A stretch of 64,000 bases of DNA, from the NCBI RefSeq assembly GCF_050908995.1, contig NC_135120.1, positions 10,677,433 through 10,741,432 on the forward strand. Direction: 5' to 3'. Source of the DNA: Andrena cerasifolii (lineage: Eukaryota; Arthropoda; Insecta; Hymenoptera; Andrenidae). The stretch's first letter is position 1. Each line of letters opens with the position of its first letter. Below are positions 45,536-57,500 of the stretch, piece by piece. Below the pieces are notes generated by a model, which was not told where the DNA came from, did no database searches, and saw nothing but the letters and a program-made list of their open reading frames with translations. A program made the position numbers and the translations under genes.

Positions 45536-48500
45536 CTGTAACAATCGAATAGAAAGGTGTCGATTAAATAAAAGATTCGACAATGGAAGCCGTTGTTTCA
45601 GCAGCCACAATAGATGTGGGGGGCTGGGTTTAACGATTTCTGCGTAGAAAAATGTGTTTTATTATTCAAACGACCCTTTTTGTTCAAAGAACGACAGCTT
45701 CTATGACAACGCAAGCCACAAGTTGTGCAAGCCCACACATTTCACGACTATCGTTCAAACAGTCGTGTGAAATACAACTGCGCAATTAATCGTACGATAA
45801 ATCGTTACGTCTGTGGGGCCTATAATCGCTTGGACAAACATCCCTCTCCCCCCAGGTAGGTCAAGCGATTGCTCGCGCTTACCTCGATCGACTGCCACCG
45901 GTTCGGTATCGAGGGTCTTTGCCTGTCGGTGCACACAACTTTACGCATCTCCTCGATCGTCGGATCAGAAGGCACCAAGTCGTAGAACGGTAACTGATAC
46001 TCCTCGTGTATCCCGCCGACGTTGCATCGCCTGGCGATCTCCCAGAGGATCAGCCCGAGAGCGTACACGTCAGCCCTCTTGAAGGAATCAAAGTGGTTCA
46101 TGTTTATCATCTCCTCGAGTACCTGAAAGCAGAAGCAACGATTCTCAGTAACCATTCCCCTTCGCCGAGGAACATTCCCTGAATCGAGCTTGGGACCGTG
46201 ATCCCCGCGGCTCGCGCTCCCTCTCAATAACATAATCGAGCGCGTTAATAGCGCCGCAGGCATCCCCGATACGTCCCAGAGTTATAATAAATCACCGCTT
46301 CTTCAGTTGGAGCTTACCTCGGGTGCCATGTACCGCTTGGTGCCAACTCGATTATTCAACTGAATATCGACAGTGTCCGTAATCACGTCATGCCTGACGG
46401 CCAATCCAAGATCACCGATGGCGCATGTGCCGTTGGTCTTCACCAGGATATTCTTCGACTTGAGATCCCTGTGGGCGATGGCCGGCTTACCCTGCGTACC
46501 GACGATCTCCATGTGAAGATGCGCCAGCCCGGTGGCGATCGACCGGGCCATCCTGATCATGCCGTTCGTGTCCACGGTCGATCTGTTCAGATAATCGAAC
46601 AGGGAGCCCTTCTCGTGATAGTCCGTGATCAGCCACAGCTGGGTCCACGTCCCGTTATCTGTGTACCAACGAACAAGCGAATGCAATTATACTTTTGCGT
46701 CAAATAATTCGAAGGTCGTTGTTAGAGCTGTTAAAAGTGCCACCCCTTTCTAGACCAGCCTGTGCATCAACGTTAGAAACTAGCGACGATTCCCATGAAT
46801 ATGTGTAAACAGTGTTTGTCCTTTAGGCGACACAAATAGGCAGGCTTTAATTTGCTACGGAAGGGGGTTGATGCGACGGGAGAGCCTATTAGGGTGAATT
46901 TCGCTTTCAAGTTGAATTCAGCGTAAAGGTACACGTTGGCACGTACCTTTGTTATCAGCAGCGATGAACCCGAGGATATTGTCGTGCCTCAGCATCACCG
47001 TCTGGTAAATTTCAGCCTCCCTGAACCAAGACCGCTCCTCCCGCGAGCTGAAGATCTTCACGGCGACATTCTCACCCCTCCAACGGCCACGCCAGACCTC
47101 GCCGAAACGACCCTTTCCGATCGTCTCCACGAGCTGAATCTGGCGGGCTATGCTCCGCTGTACAAGAAGCGGCAGGCCTACTTGGGAGAGGATGAGCATT
47201 GAAGAACATGAATTTCAGTGCGATTGGAGAAGTAACTTGTGGCGCGCGATACTAATCGCGAGCGCGCGAATCAGTTTAATCAACGCAGACATAACGGAAA
47301 AGTGAGATTCTAGAGGACACCGAACGTTTCTTTAAGGAGAACTGAAAGCCCAGAGTATTTTAAACGAAACAGATCACTCTTTTACTTCTGGGAAGGTGGA
47401 GAACAGTTAAGCCGTTGAAGACCACTTTTTTATTTATCTATTTATTTATTTATTTACGGGACGTGCCCATTGAGAAGAAAGCTAAGGGTTCAATGGAGAG
47501 ATGAACTGAATAGGTATAAGGTCACTGTTTCTAATTAAATAGGTAGGTACTCCGTTAGATGAACCAAGCTAAAATAGACTGGTTGAGTTTGAAAATGAGA
47601 CCTGCAGACGTACAAGAGCAGGTATATTTTTAGAAAATAAATGTCTGGGAACATTCGTGTGGATCGTCTGTCAAAAATATTTATTGAAATCGTTCACACT
47701 TGTTGGGTAAGTGTGGGCGAACGGCGGGGAGTTATACTTCAGATGCCTCTAATTAGACTAATTAGTTTCTCTAGCAACGAAAATAAACGGAACGTCGCAA
47801 ATTTTTCACCGCATCTTCGGTCTACTTAATCTGCTCCATTTCGCAGCACTGTACGCGAGAAGTAAGAAGTTTGTAATAATAACAAGCATTTTACGTAAAA
47901 AAAAAATCCTCGATCCTTTTGATACGAGTGTAGTAAACGATCGTGTGCACGCTGCTATACTGAGCTATACAATCTACCTCGGTAGTCCGTATTTGTTGTT
48001 TATTCCCTGATTCGAGAGGATAGTCTCCCGTAATCTCTAATTGCACTCGAGGACACTTACGCCTTTATTTACTCGGCCAACAATAGCTACTCGTACCCAA
48101 AGGACCGCCGGGGAAAAGGACGCAGAAACGAGAGGCAGTGAAGGAACGAAGGGAAAGGAGAGGGTGCGGGGCACAACTTCAATCTATTTGAGATACGGTA
48201 AAACGCCAATTATCCAGATAAATTGGTCTGATAAATTGGAAATACTATATCATGCCCCATTATGCGGATAGTATCATTTCCATTCTTTGGATATAAAAGT
48301 CCTTTATTGCATCTGCTAATAATTCAGTCAGGGGACCAGCAGTGTACGCAATAGTTCACTGACTACTGCTATCTAAATGTCCGCAAACTGATCTGCCTTA
48401 CACGCGCATAAACCTGTAACTGCCATGTTAGCCACTTACGACACCGATTCCCAAGTCTAAGGGTTTTGATATCGAAAGTAGTCGTGTGTACTGTTAAAGC

Positions 48501-51500
48501 CCACCCGTACAATGTATAAACACCTTCTTTGGCATTCAGTGATCTTCTTTGGCATTCAGTGATCTTCTTATTGAAATTGCTTTGGCAGTCAATATGTTAA
48601 GCATATTGGATTCGGAGGATCCAGATAATTGATGTTCTACCGTATTATTAAAATGACGAATCATGGATTATTCGGTGGATGTAAAATTCTAATTCGACCT
48701 ACCGGAGCCGCTACCACTGGTCGTCATCTCCAGCATGTCCCTGATGGTGACACCGCCCAGAATGGGTCGATCAGGGGCCTCCAGCGAGTCGTCTTGGAAA
48801 GATGTTCTGGGCCTCCTTCTCGTCATGTATATGTGATAAATGACCATCACAACCACGCAGATCGCGCATATTGGCATCGCTATCGTCAAGGCCATTTTCC
48901 AAGTGACCCACGTCGCGTCATCGCCACCCGACGGCACTTTTGGCAACAGATCTCCGATTATGGTCTGCTCGTTCACCAGTGTCTCGTGCGTGACACTGCC
49001 CGGGGAAACGCGAGCAGTTTCTGAACTGTCTCAACCCTCTCGCTGTACGGAATCTAACACCACGAAGCGTCACAGCGCGCAAGTAACCGCCAGGCCTTTA
49101 ATCTAAGCAGAGTGGTGTCTAAACGTCGGCGCAGAGAGAGGGTCGATGCTCGTTCCGCGAAGATCGACTTGAGCTTATGCTCCAGGATAGATTTCAGAAA
49201 ATAGTCGACGAACTAACGCCACTAGTGGCATACCACCCGAAGCCTCGATACTTCTATAAATCCTCAGAATCGAGGGTAACACGTTTCCCCGAGCAACGCG
49301 TGAAAGCAGCAAAGCCAATCTCGGAAGGAACACCAAGGGGCAGAATGCGCGAAGCTGACAAAACAGAGATGCAACGTGCAGAAACACCCTCGCGTAATTT
49401 GCCCGATGAGAAACACACCGAGAGCATGCATGGCGCGGCAGTGCGACACAACAAACAAGCGTGCAACTTGCGATTAGATATGAGAAGGTGTGAGTGGGAC
49501 AGTGCAGGAGGCATTTTCTCCCGACTCGAGATACTCAGTACTCGATGGTCGAAAGGCTTTTCGTGTATTGCCGGACCAACTTGCGTTAAAGAAAGGACAA
49601 ACAAGAGCCGGTTACGAGGAAAGCGCCGGAGTGTGAACGTACAACAGCATCTCGATGATCCACCTACTGCATGGGAGCTGTAGATCGTTAAAGACGATCT
49701 TCTTTTACCTGTCCAGGTAGTACTTGGTACGACCAAACGATGCAGCCCGCGAACATGAAGAACGACATCGCACGTTCGTACAGTGCTCGACTTACCTGAG
49801 CCGTTTTTCCGTCCTGTTCGGCGACGACCAGCTCCTTGGACACACGCGGATGCTGTTAATTGGTTATTCCTCGGCAACACCACACAGAACGTTAGCGAGC
49901 ACGGTGTTAGAAATTGAAGGGATGCTCGGCCACGGGGAGGAGCAAGGGGCAGCAGGCGAGTGGTTCCGAGCCGAGGGACCCTTTGTTTCCCAAGCCCGCG
50001 ATAAAATTGGAGAAGTTCGGGAAGACTGTGGGAGCGAGCGGCTGGGCTGCGCCGCGACGGGGAACAAGTGTTCGCGGAATCGAATCGATGACGAGGGACC
50101 ATCCATTCAGCGATTCGCGGACAAGCCAGCGGATTGATTGCCCACGAGGCGTTCGATGATGACGGACGAGCCACAGGCGAGTGTGATCGCGCGGCCATGA
50201 AAAGCGCAGTAAAAATTGCGAGGAACCGGGTGGAACGTATACCTCGATGGTCGAATGTTAGTGCACGAGGTCCCGGTACGTATACCATCGGCCGTGCGCG
50301 CCGTCATGCAGTCACCGAGCTTAGAACGACGCTTGCGATTTCGCTAGCAGACAGTCTAACGCCGCGCACCAATATCAATCACTTTTATGCTTCGCAATGG
50401 CGAGACGAGTCGTGCCGAAATTTCGGCGAGCAAGGCTTTGCTCCGGAATGCTCGCCCGATATCCAGCGGATCGCCATTCTGTCTGCTTGTCGAAAAGTAA
50501 TCCACGGCATTTGCAACTCTTTAAATTCACCGAAAGGCAGCTAACTCGACTCATACTTTCGAGGCCTCTGCGATCTTAAGGCTAATTCAGACATGGCGAG
50601 TAATTTAGTCGAGTAGCGAGTAATTTAGTAGTTTTTCGTGTGTGAACGCTAAAATTTAGTCAAGTAGTTTAGTAAAACAATGGTAAATTACTCGCTACTC
50701 GACTGAATTACTCGACGTGTCTGTTCCAGCCTTTAGCCATTTTATTCTGAGTTTAACCCTCGTCAGACGGCATAGGTACAATTGTAACTTTTGCGTTTTT
50801 AAATTGCGATAATATTTTTTCGAGAAGCCGGGAAGGGCTGAAGTTTCGTGACGTCTCTAAATTTTTGGTCTAGATTATACAGACTAAATTTCAGAAAAAT
50901 ATATCAACCCCTTTGCCGAGATAGATGGTCGAGTCGAGGGTTGCATCCATAACAGCGGCATAGGCACAATGGCGCCCCCATATATTTTTTATGAAGATAA
51001 TGCAAGAAAAGAAGAATGCGATTTTTTTAATGATAATGTTATTTTATTATAAAAAAGTAAAAATAGATAACTTACATTATAAAAGAAAATTTGGGAATTT
51101 TTTTTATAGATTTTCATTGAGTCTGAATGTTATAATTTATCGTACAAATTATACCGACAGTGAGAATATTCATATAAAATAAGCGAGGGTGCAATTGTGC
51201 CTCTGCCGTCTGTTAACGTTGTAAAATTGTGCCGTCTGACGAGAGTTAATACAAAGTGTTCCATATAACTCTGGAATTATTGAATCTTGGCTTGTACACT
51301 CCCAATGTTCATTGAGAATCTCGAAACACTCAGGTGAGGTGAATGCAGGCAGTTCGAAGAGGACCTCTGCTTTCAGAAACGGAGCAGTCAACGTCTCTAT
51401 TTTTGTTCAGGTTAATTAATTCATTGAGTGCCCTGCTAGTGATGCGAAGCCGCTGCTCTCTTACTTGAAACAAGAAATTCAACGAAACCGCCTTTCTACT

Positions 51501-54500
51501 CCACCCCTCTAATATTTTCAATCGGTCAGGGTCTAAACGGTCCATTTTGTTGGCGAGAATATTGGAAAGGAAAGCTCGTCAACGACGTTATTAAAGGGCG
51601 TATCGAAACAAATCGTTGCAGTGAAAGCGCGCATCAATAACTAGCTCTCCCCTCGGATTTAGCGGAGCCCGTATAATCGATGGGATACCGCTTTCGATAC
51701 GTTCCATCATCCCTCCGTCAATACCGTGCGAATACGCCTCGTTACTCCGTACAACATCGAGCTGTCGTCCATTTTATTTGCGCCTGCCGTCACTTCGGCT
51801 CGCATTCCGCCCGTGCATTTTACGCGCGTCTATTGTGCTCGTGCATCGAATGTTTGCCAACAATGAGGCATCATTGTTTGCTTGTTCACTTTATAAGGCC
51901 AGAATGAAATCAATCGCGCCACTTTCGTCCAGCGAAACTTGAAAAAAACGCAGGATAATGTGGCCGTTCGAAGAGCATACATTTCCGAATTAACAGATCG
52001 CCTTTCTATGTAATTGAAGAGAACGGCTCGTGTGTGCGTGGCGAAAGAATTCGTAATATTTGTATTTCGTGTATTAATATTCAAAGGACCAGATGCCGCG
52101 ATTATTTTTAGCGATGACAGAGGAGGACGCGAAGGATAAGAATTCGGCGGAGTTTCTGCTTTTAAGCGGTGGAGAGTTTCGTATTCGATTCAGCAAGTGT
52201 ACGATCAAGTTAAGACACGACGGTTCTCCAGTTCCGTTGATACGCTGTTTTTATAACGTCGTTTCCGTAATAAGAGCGCGTAGCCAGCGGCGAGCATTCC
52301 TCGTATCGCGATGAAACGGAAAGACGTCCCCTTTTACGTCAAACATTCTTCAAATTTCACGCCTCGCGATAGGTACTCTAATATTTCATTTCACCGTTCA
52401 TCTCACGCTTCAAGTAGTTTACACTGCATTCCACTTTAGAGCGGACTCGTTCCGCGCAGGGATATATACTGTTGATTGGTAGGAGACCGGCTGGGAACGT
52501 GCTACGACCAATCGCGCGTGTCAGATCCGTGGGAGCTGCGCAGATCGGTCGCAAATCAGTAGAAGCGTTGGTCCGTTTTTACATGGAATGGAGTGTAGTA
52601 ACTATTCATACGCCATTGACGTGTATTCTCAAATATCTTAAACAATTGCGAAACGAAGGATTGCAAAAAAGTGACCCCAAAATGAGGCCTTCTTTAGCCC
52701 CTTTTTGGTCCCACGATTTTGGAACTGAATTTTGTGCCAAATGATAGCTTATGATGAGACATCAATCCCGGTAAATTTTCAAGTTGAGGTGACAAATTAG
52801 TTTCTGAGGTATGAGAGGCGAAAGAAGTGAAAATCCATTAACTCGTCAGCCCATACGCTTCGATGTATAGACTTTCATGTCATTCCGATAATTTAAACAA
52901 TTATTTCCAGGGGTTTTGCTGACTGCTAATAACGAAGTTGAACTTAGATTTTCAAAATTCACGAAAAAAAAATCAAATGGCCAATTCAACATTGTGGACG
53001 ATATATTAAAAACCCCTGGAAATAATTGTTTAAATTATCGGAATGACATAAAAGTTTATACATCGAAGCGTACGGGCTGACGCGTTAATGAATTTTCACT
53101 TCTTTCGCCTCTCATATCTCAGAAACTAATTATCACCTCAACTTGAAAATTTCGAGTGATCGATGTCTCATCATAAGCTATCATTTGGCAGAAAATTCAG
53201 TTCCTTCTCTTTTATATTTGAAAAATCTGTGCTTGATCTCGAAAATGGTAAAACATTTACCCATTCCAAAATTCAACTTATCTTGCATTCGGTATTGCAG
53301 ACGCACATTCCCATCCCCTTGCGACCCTCGTCATCCGTCATCATTATCGCGCAAAGAAAGCTCGAAATGCCATAAATCAATGCGCTAGAATGAAGCGCAT
53401 CCGTATTTAGACTAACCCCAACAGAGTTACAAGGAAGCGACCAGCAAAAGAGCCGTTCCCAGATTGCGTTATCGTCGCTTAAGTCGAACTTTTTAACGCG
53501 TTCGGCGGAGGGGCCATTGACATAGCACTGCTCCAATTTCGCTGGTAATCGGCGATCTCGCGTTTCGCCGCGTCGTATCAATCGCGCGAGCGATTGTTCC
53601 GCGGGCACACACGAGCCTCCTCCGGCTTCCGACACGCGCGACCGGCCAATGATCTATTCGCCTATCGACAAACGGAATGAATTTCAGCCGATTTCTTGGA
53701 GGCGCCCCGCCGCGATAAGCAGCGAATTCAACGGGATTCGCTCCGAGCGACATAGGCATTCGCGATTCCTCTCCCCAATCGCGACAAGCATACTTTCTAA
53801 TCTGTCTGGAAAGTATCACGAGCGCAAATATCCCGGATGTAAACGGAATCGTTCTCGTTTCGCCAATCGAAATTCTGTTTCCCTATCGTGTTCGTTGGAA
53901 TTCGGAGCTAAATAGTCTTGCCCCTATACGTAGAACTCTTTTCCGCCGGAGATACGGGCTGCAGAGTGAGAGATACACTGAATAAACGATGGACTCTTCT
54001 CATTGTCCTCGTGTATGGCAGCATTTTCTTCGCTCACTTTACGGAGTCGAAACTTCACTGTTCCTTCGATAATATTCAGCTGCGCGAACGGCCGCGGATC
54101 CGCGGAACGCGAAGGCAGGCATCTCGACAGTTCATCGAGTTTTCGAGTTGCGTCGTAGTAGAATGCGATTACCGAGTGCAAAACGGTATAAATTCGGTAT
54201 TATCTTATCCGCGAGCGGCTTACAATGCGTGTATTATCGTCGCTCGCTTTCTCTCTCTCTTCCTTTGTAAACAGATGCAGATGATACACAATCCCCTAGC
54301 CTGATTGTGGTATCGTAAAGTTGCCTTCGCGCCCGCGGAATCGCGGCCTAGCTTTTAAGATGACAGGCCCACCCGGGGAGAGGAAGCTGTTGCTCGATGC
54401 ATCGGATCGATTCGAAGCGCGGTATCGCAGCTGCGATTAATTCGAGCACCCTTCGCGAGAAAACATGTTTGTCGTCGCAATTCGCGGGGCGGTAGCGCCT

Positions 54501-57500
54501 CGGGACGATACAACGATTAGATAATCTTCCTTCGATACTGTTACGTTCCCTCGAAATTGTGATCTCGATCCACAGGTGCCCGAGCGAGCTATGCTGTTTA
54601 GATCGTGGCCATTATCCTGGGGGTCACTACAATTAGACAGAGCATGAAGCAATCTCGAAGGAGGGATTAAGAGGGTTGCCCCTGCGAACATCCCTCGTGG
54701 ATCTCCATTCCGGAGGGGCGTCTTCGTCGATCGTCCGATGGATCCGCGAGTGAGCACAGAGATTCGCACGCTTCACTGCAACGAGTCGTTATAATTTTCT
54801 GTAAACGGAGTCATTCGATCCTCAAGGCTGGCGATTGCAGACGGAGATAGCATTCCGTTCTTTCTTTTTATGTAATATAAATGCGCCACCGCCAGACGTG
54901 GGTATAAAATATTACGTACAATGTTAATGAAGATTAACGGGTCGAATTAATTCGAGGGACAGGATCGCGGGGCGCGATAGCGGGCGTGTCTGGTGAGACA
55001 CCGATAATTTCGACGTGCGCTACGAAAAGTAGCACATTTGAATGGTTGGCTACGAAACGTCGAGTGCGCAAACTTAAATACCGACGCGATTTTTATTCAG
55101 TACTAAGTCGATAATTTATTAGACATTAAAAGACCGCGCTTAAATTATGTAGATTAAAATTTCCATATGTGTTTCCTTCTGGAGATTAGACGGAGTTATT
55201 ATTTATTAAACAATACTTTCAAAAGTTGAATTCTTCGATGCAAAATGCAGTTTAACAATTTAAACTGACCACGCGCCGAAACGCGATACTAAGTAGTTTC
55301 TGCAGTATAATCCAAAACGTGCTATTTTTCGTGGCGAAACAGGATAATCTGTTAGTTTTCGCCGAAAATTCCCAAATGTGCTATTATTCTTCGTGGCGAA
55401 GCAGTCAAATATGTTAGTTTTCGCGGCGGAATGCGCTGCTTTACGTAGGGGGCCGTCCTTAAATTACGTAAGGATAATTTTGGCGATTTCTTACCCCCTC
55501 CCTAGCCCAGTATAAGAGTTCGTGAGATTTGATATTGCAACCCCCTTCTTACGGAATATTTTTTACATTTAATTTTGTTCAGTTATTAAAATTCTTTTAA
55601 AGGTTTACACAATTCATTTAACTCGGTTTCGGGAAATTTAAACTAAAACTACTCTTCTGGAACATTAATGATAGAATTTGTGTTTATTGAAAATTAGATT
55701 TAAAAATATTACGTAAGACACTACCTGACTCCCCCACCTTCCCTTTGTAAGAAAACGTAAGAAATTCGCGACCCCTCCCCCAAAGGCCTTACGTAATTTA
55801 AGGACGACCCCTAGGAAACTGAAACGTGTTTGTTTTTTTGCAAGAAAAATGAAACGTGCTACTTTTCGTAACGCACGTCGATTTCACGTCGTCTGAATTT
55901 TCTCGGGGATGCATCGAGTCGATACTGATGGTAACAACGAAACTGTAGGTATCAAAATCGTCGGTTTTAAATCATAGTCCTCGACGAATACAGAATCGCC
56001 CCTTACGAATGTCGAGCAAGTCGAGCATGGGGGGCCGAAAAGTGGGCAGCTAATGAATTAAAGAGGCACCCGCTAAATCCAGACGAATCGGGCGGCAGAT
56101 TTGCGAAAGACGGAGTTATCGCGACGTAAACAGAACGTATCGTCGAGTTATGCAATGGAACAGCGGCCTCGTATAATAGCACTGCAAAATATCGAATTTC
56201 AGCTGTTGGATGTGCCGTGATACGTGACAACGGAGCGGGAGTAACGAATCACGTCATAACTGCCGTATTATGTCAGCTGTGTGTATAAGCTAGACACGCA
56301 CGATGGAACAAAGACCACATGTGCACAAAGGAGAGAAGATAGATAAACACGTGTGACAGATGATGTAGCCCAGACGATTCACAAAAAGCATCGAAAATCG
56401 ATGATCAAAAGCCCGATTCCGATTTCTTTTTCCTTCGGTTTGTTTCTTCTTTTCTCTTACTCTTATCGCGCGAGTCTTTCCAAGGTCGCCGTTGCGAGCA
56501 TTTCTGTGCTTTACGTAACACGGAGATTAAGGTTTTATATAATCCTTCTGGAGCCAATTAGTAAAATTTGAACAAGAACGGGGAGGCGCGAAGTATCTCA
56601 TTTTCGCGTGCATGGATTGCCCTCCACGAACGTGCGTACAGGTAGATTGATACGGATTGGTTCGTTTCGGATTTTCCTCGCTGCGATGTCAAAAGCAGGT
56701 TTCCGTTTACAATTTCGACGATTCGATAATTAAAATGGTGCAGCGCCATTTGGATACCGCGTGTTCCGTTGAAGGTGTACGTAATGTTGAATTAACTCAT
56801 CCCTGCATTGCGCGTCATCTGTGATATAAATTAGTTTCTGTAGTTTAGTTCTTAAACTTTGATTGGTTCCCTCCGTTTATACTACAAGAACTCAATATTC
56901 CTCCCTCTTCGACTTTGCATTTAATTAAGAGTATCTAATACAACCGTTCTTCGTTGTATTTACCGCGAAGAGGTCATTGCCTTCGATCGTGAGAAGCTCG
57001 ATGGAATATTAACTGTGTGTCGACAAGTTCTGTCTAACAAACTCGGTAAATAATTAACGCGATGCTGAAACACAGTTTCAATCGATACCGGACTTGGCTC
57101 AACGCTCTAGATTCTAGAATCTTGAAAATTATATATCACTCGCCACCGGCGTTCGACTCAGAAAAACCCGATAGATCGCTGCACCATCGATAAACAAGTA
57201 TTCTAATGAAGCTTAACGCATCGTGTTCGACGTACGTATCTCGACGTTAGCGAACCAAACGCCACGGTCGGATCGAGTGGTATCTATTCTGCATTCTCTG
57301 AAATCGCTTACCGAGCGCCTGCTGAATATGAATTAATTCAAATGATTTGATGATAGAATCTAATACATCGCGGTTGAAGTGAGTTTTTTCTTACAGTCGC
57401 ATCGCTCCAGTTCAAGCAAAGAATCTACGATTGCCACGTACCAAATCTGAGTAATCTTGAAACTTATCCCATCATTTACCCTCAGAAAAGAACATCTTCT

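Larger units (their letters stand above)
47178..48702 (-). other. babo: babo intron with repeats
   Basis: No exon is recognised. It holds a TTTA microsatellite (47429-47457) and a 20-bp tandem duplication (48524-48563). Confidence 0.6.

Noticed and set aside
46390..46707. + strand frame of 105 codons
   Set aside because: It is antisense to the babo catalytic exon and has no similarity of its own.
45413..49020. BMP type I receptor (thickveins or saxophone)
   Set aside because: The L45 loop ADNKDNGTW and GKGRFGEVWRG with SSREERSWFREAE match ALK4/5-type receptors; BMP receptors differ at these sites.
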